From positions 124,001-188,000 of the forward strand of contig NZ_KB908456.1 in the NCBI RefSeq assembly GCF_000381965.1: a stretch of DNA of 64,000 nucleotides. The letters are read 5' to 3'. This document shows positions 38,331-45,146 of the stretch, piece by piece. Origin of the DNA: Oceanimonas smirnovii ATCC BAA-899 (GTDB taxonomy: Bacteria > Pseudomonadota > Gammaproteobacteria > Enterobacterales > Aeromonadaceae). The translations under genes were made by a program, and so were the position numbers. Within the stretch, counting starts at the first letter, position 1. Each line of letters starts with the position of its first letter. Under the pieces are notes generated by a model. It did no database searches. It was not told where the DNA came from and saw only the letters and a program-made list of their open reading frames with translations.

Positions 38331-38986
38331 TCAGCGACTGCCTGCTGGGCCTGAATGAAAGCCATCTGGTGCCCCTTGCCGAGCCGGGCCACCGGCTGCA
38401 ACCGCAAGCCAGAGACGCCTTTGTGGCCATGCAGGCAGCGGCGGCCGGTGCCGGCTTTACCCTGGTGCCGGCGTCCAGCTTTCGTGGCTTTGCGCGCCAG
38501 CTTGCCATCTGGAACGGCAAGTTTGACGGCAGCCGGCCACTGCTGGATGAAGACAGCCGCCCGCTCAATGCCCTTGCGTTATCAGAGCCTGAGCGTATTC
38601 ATGCTATCTTACGCTGGAGTGCCCTGCCCGGCACCAGCCGGCATCATTGGGGCACGGATCTGGATATTTACGATCCGACCCTGTTGCCTGCCGGCGGTAA
38701 ACTGCAACTGGAGCCCTGGGAATATGCGCCGAATGGCTATTTTTATCCCCTCAGCCAATGGCTGAATGCCAATATGTACCGTTTTGGCTTTTATCTGCCT
38801 TATGCAGTGGCCGGCAGTATCGGGGCCGAGCCCTGGCACTTAAGCTATCAACCGTTGTCTAAGCGTTATCAGCAACAGCTGACTCCTGCTCTGCTGGCAC
38901 CGGCATTAGCGGCTCAGCCCATCAAGGGCAAGCCGCATATTCTTAATATGCTGGACGAACTTTTCGCCCGTTACATTTATCAATGA
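38327..38986 (+). CDS. M15-family D-alanyl-D-alanine carboxypeptidase-like peptidase
   Basis: 219 residues. VanY/M15 zinc motif S-x-H-x-x-G-x-x-x-D is seen as [11 protein letters not shown], and the second ligand region as [11 protein letters not shown]. It probably trims D-amino-acid-containing peptides of the cell wall. No clear signal peptide is present, so cytoplasmic recycling or non-classical export is possible. Translationally coupled to dapE through ATGA. Confidence 0.85.
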   Translation: MISDCLLGLNESHLVPLAEPGHRLQPQARDAFVAMQAAAAGAGFTLVPASSFRGFARQLAIWNGKFDGSRPLLDEDSRPLNALALSEPERIHAILRWSALPGTSRHHWGTDLDIYDPTLLPAGGKLQLEPWEYAPNGYFYPLSQWLNANMYRFGFYLPYAVAGSIGAEPWHLSYQPLSKRYQQQLTPALLAPALAAQPIKGKPHILNMLDELFARYIYQ

Positions 38987-38996
38987 GGAATTCACC

Positions 38997-39209
38997 ATGA
39001 GCACCTGGCTCTGGATTACCCTGCCCCTGCTATTCGTGGTGGGCCTGTTTGTCAGCGCCCTCAAGGACACCAAACAGGTAGAGAAAAGCGTGCAGAAAAA
39101 CCGCGACAAAATGAAACTGCGCGAATGGAAAGACGAAGACGAAAAAGAGGATGACTGGGGCGTGCCTCCGGGGGAATATCATCCTGAAGATAAAAAAGAC
39201 AGGGACTAG
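38997..39209 (+). CDS. DUF2897-family small membrane protein
   Basis: 70 residues: one N-terminal membrane span (WLWITLPLLFVVGLFVSAL) and a highly charged tail (KLREWKDEDEKEDDWGVPPG). Matches DUF2897. Function unknown. It lies 10 bases after the M15 gene. Its stop codon TAG (39207-39209) is inside a 7-bp tandem repeat, so the last codons may have been set by insertion of the repeat. Confidence 0.8.
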   Translation: MSTWLWITLPLLFVVGLFVSALKDTKQVEKSVQKNRDKMKLREWKDEDEKEDDWGVPPGEYHPEDKKDRD

Positions 39210-39221
39210 GGACTGGGGACT
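39201..39221 (+). repeat. Heptamer tandem repeat, RGGGACT x3
   Basis: AGGGACT, AGGGACT, GGGGACT in perfect 7-base register between the convergent DUF2897 and polB genes, followed by AATCCCT. It carries the DUF2897 stop codon. One of four sites with G-rich heptamers in this window (also 41598, 55907 and 63302). Confidence 0.75.
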
Positions 39222-39234
39222 AATCCCTGCACGT

Positions 39235-41589
39235 TCAGAACAGCCCCAGCTGGCGGCCGGTAATGCCTTCAAAACTAAGGCCCACAAAAGGCAGAATGGC
39301 ATCGGCTACCGGCTTGAGTTGTTTGTCCACATAGTGCTGATAATCAATGGCCGACTGCCGGTATTCTGCCGGCTCCGGGCCATTAACCGTGATCACATAA
39401 GCCACCACACCCGTACGCTGATAGCGTAACGGCCTTCCCAGCCTGGCATTATGCTCGTCTGCCAGCCGGGCGGCGCGTACCTGAGGCGGCTGGGATTTCA
39501 CATACTGCGCCAGGGGCCGGCGCAGCCGCTTGCGATACACCAGCTCTTCGTCACGCTCTCCGCTCAGTATCTCGCTCAGAGTGCGTTGTACAAGATCGCC
39601 CGGGTTTTCATCATTGAATACCAGCCGGAATAGTTCGGTCTGAAACGCCCGTGCAAGTGGCGTCCAGTCGGAGCGCACTGTTTCCAGCCCCTTGAACACC
39701 AGTCCCGCTGCACCTTGTTGCAGCCGCAGCCCGGCATAACGCTTTTTGGAACCTTCTTCCCGCCCGCGAATGGTGGGCATAAAAAAGCGGGAAAAATAAC
39801 TTTCAAACTGCAGCTCCAGATAACTGTCCAGCTGCAGCTCCTGTTGCAGCCAGCCCTGCCAGTGCGCATTCACCAGCGCCGCCAGACGTGTTCCTTCACG
39901 ACTGGCCGAGGCTTCATCATGGTCCCCCTGCAGCCACACAAACACAGAGTCAGTATCTCCATATATAACCTTATGGCCTTGCTGCTCAATGCAGTGAGCA
40001 CTTTGCTGCATAATCTCATGGCCGCGCAAGGTAATGGATGAGGCCAGCCGGGTATCATAAAAACGGCAGCCACCGGAGCCAAGCACGCCGTAAAAGGAGT
40101 TCATCAATATTTTAATAGCCTGGGAGCGGGGCTCATCTTTACTGCGTTTGGCCTGATCACGCTCATGCCAGAGACCGGCAATAATGTCGGGCAAAAAATG
40201 ATGAGTACGGGAAAAGCGTGCTCCCCGAAAACCCGGAATGGCATCGTGTTCGGTCAGACCGGTGATCAGCCCCAGCGGATCAATACGAAAGGTACGAATA
40301 ATGGACGGATACAGGCTTTTAAAGTCGAGCACCAGCACATGACGATAAAGTCCGGGGTGTGAGTCCATCACATAACCGCCGGGGCTGGCCAGCCCGCCGC
40401 CTGCCGGCAGGTTGGGGGCGGCAAAACCGGCCCGGTGCAAGTGGGGCAGATACACCTGCACAAAGGCCGCCACCGAGCCGCCGACGCGGTCCAGCTCAAG
40501 GCCGGTCAGCCAGCTGCGCAGGCGCAAGAAGTCGAGCACTTGCGTGTGTTCAAAAATATCCCACACCAGGCGGCAGTCTTCCAGGTTGTAGGCGGCAAGT
40601 TTGGGCTTGTTGTGGCGAAAGTCACGCATTATGGTGCCAAGGCGGTCGGCCACATTCTCGGTTTGCTTGCCACGACCCAGCAGGGCTTGCGCTACCGACT
40701 CCAGACTGAAGCTGTCAAACTGATAACAGGCGGTTTTAAGGGCTTCTATGCCGTCGATGGCCACCCTGCCCGGCAGAGTGATAAATACCTGACCGGTATG
40801 GGCGCGCTCCCGCACAAAGGCGGTTTCTCCGCCCCGCCCCAGCCTGAGCCGAAGTCCATGCAGAGCCGCCCGCTTTAACAGCAGCCGAAGATCAAAGGCG
40901 ACCAGGTTCCAGCCGATGAGAATATCGGGATCGTAACGATTCAGCTCCTCTTCAAGGGCCTGCAGCAGTGTCCGCTCATCCTGTACCCAGCGTATATCGG
41001 TTCCGGTATCGGTTGTGGCGGGCTCGGACGCACCAATCATGATCACACGGGCAAGCCCGCCGCCATACAGGCCCACGGAATAGAGTTCTCCCTTACCCGA
41101 GCACTCCACATCCAGCGATAACACCCGAAAACGCGGTTGCCAGCTGCCGGTGCGAAGCCGGGCATTATCCACCTGCTGTATGCCCTGATGCTGACGGACC
41201 TGGCCGGTAAATTCCACACTGCCGCGAATAAACCGGCTGAAAAGGTAGCGCTCATGAGGCCTGAAATCGTACTCCAGCACCTCTGTGCCGGCGGCCTGCA
41301 GCCGTTGCACAGCCTGAGCCTGACTGCTTATGGTATTGAAATAAAGGACTGCCAGCGGCTGGTGGGCAAAGTTTTTCAGACCGGGTTCAGCCCATTCATA
41401 CTCAACCCCTGCCAGTGCCGTTTCTGCTTGATTCCGTTCCGCTACCGGCACCATCAGCAACGCCCGCTCGCCACGCACCGTCAGCCGTGCCGGCCCGTCT
41501 GGTGTGCACAGCCAGTAGTAAAGTTCGGTATGGCCATGACGATCCCGGCTGTGGCGGGTCAGCACAAAGCCTTGCTTAATGGGGTTCAT
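39235..41589 (-). CDS. polB: DNA polymerase II (family B)
   Basis: 784 residues (E. coli 783). 3'-5' exonuclease motif with Asp and Glu in LSLDVECSGKG, polymerase motif A DFKSLYPSIIRTF, and motif C YGDTDSVFV, all intact. It takes part in SOS replication restart and translesion bypass. ATG 41589 is used (MNPIKQGFVLTRHSRD as in PolB); the longer frame from 41652 runs through an upstream heptamer repeat and is rejected. Confidence 0.96.
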   Translation of the reverse strand: MNPIKQGFVLTRHSRDRHGHTELYYWLCTPDGPARLTVRGERALLMVPVAERNQAETALAGVEYEWAEPGLKNFAHQPLAVLYFNTISSQAQAVQRLQAAGTEVLEYDFRPHERYLFSRFIRGSVEFTGQVRQHQGIQQVDNARLRTGSWQPRFRVLSLDVECSGKGELYSVGLYGGGLARVIMIGASEPATTDTGTDIRWVQDERTLLQALEEELNRYDPDILIGWNLVAFDLRLLLKRAALHGLRLRLGRGGETAFVRERAHTGQVFITLPGRVAIDGIEALKTACYQFDSFSLESVAQALLGRGKQTENVADRLGTIMRDFRHNKPKLAAYNLEDCRLVWDIFEHTQVLDFLRLRSWLTGLELDRVGGSVAAFVQVYLPHLHRAGFAAPNLPAGGGLASPGGYVMDSHPGLYRHVLVLDFKSLYPSIIRTFRIDPLGLITGLTEHDAIPGFRGARFSRTHHFLPDIIAGLWHERDQAKRSKDEPRSQAIKILMNSFYGVLGSGGCRFYDTRLASSITLRGHEIMQQSAHCIEQQGHKVIYGDTDSVFVWLQGDHDEASASREGTRLAALVNAHWQGWLQQELQLDSYLELQFESYFSRFFMPTIRGREEGSKKRYAGLRLQQGAAGLVFKGLETVRSDWTPLARAFQTELFRLVFNDENPGDLVQRTLSEILSGERDEELVYRKRLRRPLAQYVKSQPPQVRAARLADEHNARLGRPLRYQRTGVVAYVITVNGPEPAEYRQSAIDYQHYVDKQLKPVADAILPFVGLSFEGITGRQLGLF

Positions 41590-41597
41590 TCTGTTGA

Positions 41598-41721
41598 GGG
41601 ATTGGGGAATAGTGACTGGGGAATGGGAGAACAGCGGCATCACATTCAACACCGCTGCCCGTTTTTTAAGCCTTGGCTTTCAGGCAACACCACTTACAGC
41701 TGACAGCTTACGGCTGACAGC
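41598..41721. repeat. Composite intergenic element without stem-loop core
   Basis: Between polB and bamC. First GGGATTG, GGGAATA, GTGACTG, GGGAATG in 7-base register (41598-41625); then about 68 bases of other sequence; then TTACAGC, TGACAGC, TTACGGC, TGACAGC (41694-41721). Read on the minus strand it has the same arm order, GCTGNNA then YANTCCC, as the elements at 55853 and 63214. Confidence 0.7.
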
Positions 41722-41733
41722 TCCCCGAAGGGG

Positions 41734-42720
41734 TTATCGTGCCAGATCCGCCCGTTCAAAGGCGGGCGTCAGCGTGGCAGCCAGCTCGCTCAGCACCTCG
41801 GCAGCGACCGGCTCGCGATCTTTGTTACTCAGGCTCAGGCTGGTGCGGTTACCCAGATCCCCCAGCTGAATGCGGTATTCCTGTTCAGGAATATTCAGGG
41901 CCGGCAGGTTAAGATCCTGCCAGTCTCCCTTGCTCAGACCGTCAAACTCCACATCCACATAACCCAGCGCCTGCTGGCGGTTACTGATATCAAAACCCAG
42001 CTTGGGCAGCAGTACTATCAGTCGCTTCCAGGTACGGTCGTAGCTCTGCACCGACACCAGACGCTGCTGCTCACTGTCCAGAGTCAGGCTGATGGGGCTT
42101 TGATCCAGCAGCTCCTGCTGGCGGCTCAATGACTGCTGATAAGACAGCGAGAAGGCATTGAGCATGGAGGCCTCGGCACGCTGACGGTCTTGTAACAACG
42201 CATCGGCACCCTCGGTGGCCTGCACCTGCACGGCCACGGCCCGGCGCACCGGGTCCGGCATCAGCTGCCAGCTGAATTGCTGCTCGGGTGCACCTATCAC
42301 CTTACCACTGCTGGTAAAGCCATTGTTCACGCGGCTGTGTTTGGCATCGGTGGCATCAAAAAAGTCGGCCAGCGCCTGACTGAGCTGCTGCTCCAGCGGC
42401 TGATCCAGCTGCTGCTGATAAAACCAGAGGCCTGTGCCGTCTGCCATGATTTCAGAACCTCTCACCAGCGGCAGCACCTGAGTGGGGGGACGTATATCCA
42501 GGCTCTTGCCGGTGGCGCCGGAGGTGCCGTTTTCGGGAATCACATATTCGGTATTGAAGCGTGGCGCTTCCAGCCCCTGAGGAATCATTAACGGAGCACT
42601 GCGTAAGGTCTCGCTTTCATAATCAAAGTCACGGTTAGCCTGGCTGCGGGTTTCCGGGTTACTGCAGCCGGCCAGCACGGTTACGGCCAGCAGGCTTATC
42701 ATCATTGTTGGTGCTTTCAC
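41734..42720 (-). CDS. bamC: Outer membrane protein assembly factor BamC
   Basis: 328 residues. Lipoprotein signal with lipobox LAGC (Cys near residue 19), then the unstructured N-terminal segment that contacts BamD (LRSAPLMIPQGLEAPRFNTE; LDIRPPTQVLPLV), and two helix-grip domains. Part of the BAM complex. In E. coli dapA precedes bamC in one operon; here the upstream neighbour is the divergent gcvR, so bamC must have its own promoter. Confidence 0.9.
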   Translation of the reverse strand: MKAPTMMISLLAVTVLAGCSNPETRSQANRDFDYESETLRSAPLMIPQGLEAPRFNTEYVIPENGTSGATGKSLDIRPPTQVLPLVRGSEIMADGTGLWFYQQQLDQPLEQQLSQALADFFDATDAKHSRVNNGFTSSGKVIGAPEQQFSWQLMPDPVRRAVAVQVQATEGADALLQDRQRAEASMLNAFSLSYQQSLSRQQELLDQSPISLTLDSEQQRLVSVQSYDRTWKRLIVLLPKLGFDISNRQQALGYVDVEFDGLSKGDWQDLNLPALNIPEQEYRIQLGDLGNRTSLSLSNKDREPVAAEVLSELAATLTPAFERADLAR

Positions 42721-42740
42721 GCTTGATCCATGCCCTTAAG

Positions 42741-42768
42741 TTTACTTGGTTCGGCCCTACCCTAATAC
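42741..42768 (+). promoter_or_regulatory. Candidate promoter of gcvR-bcp
   Basis: TTTACT (42741-42746), 16 bases, TAATAC (42763-42768), about 77 bases upstream of the gcvR start, in the short bamC-gcvR divergent region. A match by eye only. Confidence 0.35.
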
Positions 42769-42844
42769 AAGACGGGCACTGGAGCCAACCGGCTTTTATG
42801 CTAACATGCCGAATCTTACCATTCTCATGATTCCCGGACAGCCG

Positions 42845-43393
42845 ATGACCCATCATCTTGTGGTGACCGCCATAGGCGAAAACAGAGCAGGCATTGTTAA
42901 TGAAGTGGCCCGCCATGTTTCCGATTGTGGCTGTAATATCGTAGACAGCCGGCTGGGTATCTTCGGCAATGAATTTACCTTTATTCTGCTGCTGTCGGGC
43001 AGCTGGAATGAGATCACCCGGCTGGAAACCACATTGCCGCTGTTTGGGCAGAGCCAGCAGCTGATCACCATGATGAAACGTACTCAGGTGCTGAGCCAGC
43101 CCAGTTATGTACTGAGCGCCGATGCTGAAATCATGCTGGCCGATCGTCCGGGCATAGTGAATCGCTGTACTCAGTTTTTCAGTGATATCGGCTGGGATAT
43201 TCAGGCCATGCAGAACCGAACGCTTACCGGAGAGCTAAGCGGCCTGTTTCAGGCCCATTTTCAGCTCAACCTGCCAGAGCAGCTGAATGATGAACAGGCC
43301 ACCACGACTTTCAACTCGCTGTGCACAGAGCTGGAATGCAAGCAGCACAGCTTTCGTTTAAAACGCAAACCAACCACAGGAAGCAGCAAATGA
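42845..43393 (+). CDS. gcvR: Glycine cleavage system transcriptional repressor GcvR
   Basis: 182 residues with two ACT domains (ENRAGIVNEVARHVSDCGCN; DRPGIVNRCTQFFSDIGWDI). GcvR binds GcvA and blocks its activation of gcvTHP when glycine is low. The ATG at 42845 (MTHHLVVTAIG) matches homologues; upstream in-frame ATGs at 42746 and 42806 lack similarity. Only a weak Shine-Dalgarno is present. Overlaps bcp by 4 bases. Confidence 0.9.
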   Translation: MTHHLVVTAIGENRAGIVNEVARHVSDCGCNIVDSRLGIFGNEFTFILLLSGSWNEITRLETTLPLFGQSQQLITMMKRTQVLSQPSYVLSADAEIMLADRPGIVNRCTQFFSDIGWDIQAMQNRTLTGELSGLFQAHFQLNLPEQLNDEQATTTFNSLCTELECKQHSFRLKRKPTTGSSK

Positions 43394-43857
43394 CTTATCT
43401 GCAGGAAGGCTCGCAGGCACCGGCCTTTACCCTTTGTGATCAAAACGGCCAGAACGTAAGCCTGAGCGATTTCAGTGGCAAGAAAGTTCTGGTGTATTTT
43501 TATCCTAAAGCCATGACGCCGGGCTGCAAGGTGCAGGCTTGCGGCCTGCGCGACAGCCGTGCAGAGCTTGAGAAGCTCGGCGTAGTCGTGCTCGGGATCA
43601 GCCCGGATCCGGTGGCCCGGCTGAAAAAGTTTGAAGAAAAGGATGAGCTGAATTTCACCCTGCTGTCTGATGAAGACCATGCTGTGGCCGACGCCTTTGG
43701 CGTCTGGGGGCCCAAAAAGTTTATGGGCAAGGAATATGACGGCATTCACCGCATCAGCTTTCTGATTGACGAAGCCGGCACCGTTGCCAGGGTATTCAAC
43801 AAGTTCAAGACCAAGGATCACCACGAAGTGGTGCTGGAGCACCTGAAACAACTTTAA
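43390..43857 (+). CDS. bcp: Thioredoxin-dependent thiol peroxidase Bcp
   Basis: 155 residues, AhpC/TSA family, atypical 2-Cys peroxiredoxin. Peroxidatic Cys in MTPGCKVQACGLRD, with the resolving Cys five residues later as in E. coli Bcp; Lys replaces the usual Thr after the first Cys. Reduces peroxides and lipid hydroperoxides in the cytoplasm. gcvR-bcp order as in E. coli. Confidence 0.95.
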   Translation: MTYLQEGSQAPAFTLCDQNGQNVSLSDFSGKKVLVYFYPKAMTPGCKVQACGLRDSRAELEKLGVVVLGISPDPVARLKKFEEKDELNFTLLSDEDHAVADAFGVWGPKKFMGKEYDGIHRISFLIDEAGTVARVFNKFKTKDHHEVVLEHLKQL

Positions 43858-43931
43858 AGCTCGAAGCGAGCGCAATACGAAGCAACAGCGCGGTTGCGCT
43901 TCACGCCACGCTTCGGTAAAGGCCACTCACT

Positions 43932-43977
43932 AAAAAAGCCTGCTGCGAACATAACTAATGTTCGGTCAGGCTTTTTT
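43932..43977 (+). terminator. bcp terminator (bidirectional)
   Basis: Outer stem AAAAAAGCCTG/CAGGCTTTTTT and inner stem CGAACAT/ATGTTCG (43946-43952, 43958-43964) with loop AACTA. It has T runs in both directions and lies between the convergent bcp and yeeE genes. Confidence 0.92.
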
Positions 43978-43998
43978 AATTCGTCATGGCGAGCAAAG

Positions 43999-44095
43999 CT
44001 CGCCCCATGCCGTCCATGGCATGTGACGGTCGGCTTCGGCAATCCCCACTGCTGCTTCGTGCAATATCGGCGTTGCCTGATTGCTGCCTGTCAGC
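43999..44095 (+). repeat. Dispersed ~96-bp intergenic repeat, copy A
   Basis: Aligns with the reverse complement of 51685-51780 over the full length, including an identical 20-base block GGCAATCCCCACTGCTGCTT. It begins with a small stem-loop (ATGCC-GTCCAT-GGCAT). Located between convergent bcp and yeeE. A frame through it (43894-44109) encodes GNPHCCFVQ, which also appears from the other copy, but I regard this as repeat sequence, not a gene. Confidence 0.85.
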
Positions 44096-44140
44096 AGGGT
44101 TGGCAATGAGCGTCGCGAATCCCAACCTAGCAATTGAATT

Positions 44141-44557
44141 TTATGCTCTTTGCAGCCGGCCAACGAGAAAGAACCCCGCAATCATGGCGGCGACAAACAG
44201 ACCGGCTTGCCATTGCAGACTGCCGAGCATGCCCATTGCAGGCCCCGGACAAATGCCGGCCAGGCCCCAGCCAATACCAAACAAGAGTGCGCCCAGCACC
44301 AGCTTATAATCAAAACGCGCCGGCGGCACCTTGGGCAGTGGCTCGCCCAATACACACTGAGTACGGCCCTGCTTTTTCCACCACCAGTAACCGGGCGCAA
44401 ACACGGCAAGGGCACCGCCCATCACCAATGCCAGACTGGGATCCCACTGGCCGAATACATTCAGAAAGCCCAGTACCTTATCCGGGTTCATCATACCTGA
44501 GAGCAGCAAACCCGCGCCAAACAAAGCACCCGACAGCAATGCAACCAAATGCAACAT
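44141..44557 (-). CDS. YeeE/YedE-type transporter, second half (DUF6691)
   Basis: 138 residues with about four membrane spans. SGMMNPDKVLGFLNVFGQWDP and GWGLAGICPGPA are typical of DUF6691 proteins, the C-terminal half of split YeeE/YedE sulfur-compound transporters. ATG 44557 has GGAGG upstream. It starts 2 bases after the partner gene's stop, so the two form one complex. Confidence 0.88.
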   Translation of the reverse strand: MLHLVALLSGALFGAGLLLSGMMNPDKVLGFLNVFGQWDPSLALVMGGALAVFAPGYWWWKKQGRTQCVLGEPLPKVPPARFDYKLVLGALLFGIGWGLAGICPGPAMGMLGSLQWQAGLFVAAMIAGFFLVGRLQRA

Positions 44558-44559
44558 GA

Positions 44560-44979
44560 TTAACCTCCCAGGCCCAGCAGCGTAACAGTGGCAATGCCCG
44601 CTGCCATAAACATCAAAGTGGCAATAATGGAGCGGGGTGATAACCGGCCCATGCCACAAATGCCATGACCGCTGGTGCAGCCATTACCCAGCCGGGTGCC
44701 AATACCCACCAGCAGGCCCGCCAGCAGCAGTCGCCAGGGCGAGTATTCCTGCAGTGAATAGGCTTCGGCCAGATCCAGGCCAAATATCAGCATAGGCACA
44801 GCCACCAGACCGGCCACAAAAGCCAGCCGCCAGCCTTTATCAGGCTGAGAACCGATGCCGGCCACTATGCCGCTGATGCCGGCAATACGTCCGCCTACCA
44901 GCAGTAATATCAGTGCAGCCGAACCAATTAACAACCCGCCACCCAGGGCACTGAGCGGCGTAAAATTAACGATGGTCAT
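44560..44979 (-). CDS. YeeE/YedE-type transporter, first half
   Basis: 139 residues with about four membrane spans and the signature LGNGCTSGHGICGMGRLSPRS, where the Cys residues are expected to pass thiosulfate or sulfide-related sulfur through the membrane. ATG 44979 gives the typical start (MTIVNFTPLSALGGGLLIG). Pairs with the downstream DUF6691 gene. The substrate is inferred from family. Confidence 0.88.
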   Translation of the reverse strand: MTIVNFTPLSALGGGLLIGSAALILLLVGGRIAGISGIVAGIGSQPDKGWRLAFVAGLVAVPMLIFGLDLAEAYSLQEYSPWRLLLAGLLVGIGTRLGNGCTSGHGICGMGRLSPRSIIATLMFMAAGIATVTLLGLGG

Positions 44980-45009
44980 CACAATTTCCCGATTATCGAC
45001 GTACTCACA

Positions 45010-45037
45010 ATAATACAAGACCAAATTAAATTAGCAA
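45010..45037 (-). promoter_or_regulatory. Candidate promoter of the yeeE-like operon
   Basis: Minus strand TTGCTA (45032-45037), 16 bases, TATTAT (45010-45015), about 31 bases upstream of the first gene. It lies in the AT-rich divergent region shared with the GGDEF/EAL gene. Confidence 0.5.
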
Positions 45038-45146
45038 AATCTTATTTAACAAGAAAGCTGCCGTCTTTGGTAATGCTTTACAATTACTTCCATCAGTTAC
45101 ACCATAAGGTCTCCAGCCGGCTTATCAGTACAAGGACGCAATAATA

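Noticed and set aside
43894-44109. 71-codon frame containing GNPHCCFVQ
   Set aside because: It lies across a terminator and a dispersed repeat copy; the same peptide arises from the other inverted copy (51542-51820). Best explained as repeat sequence.
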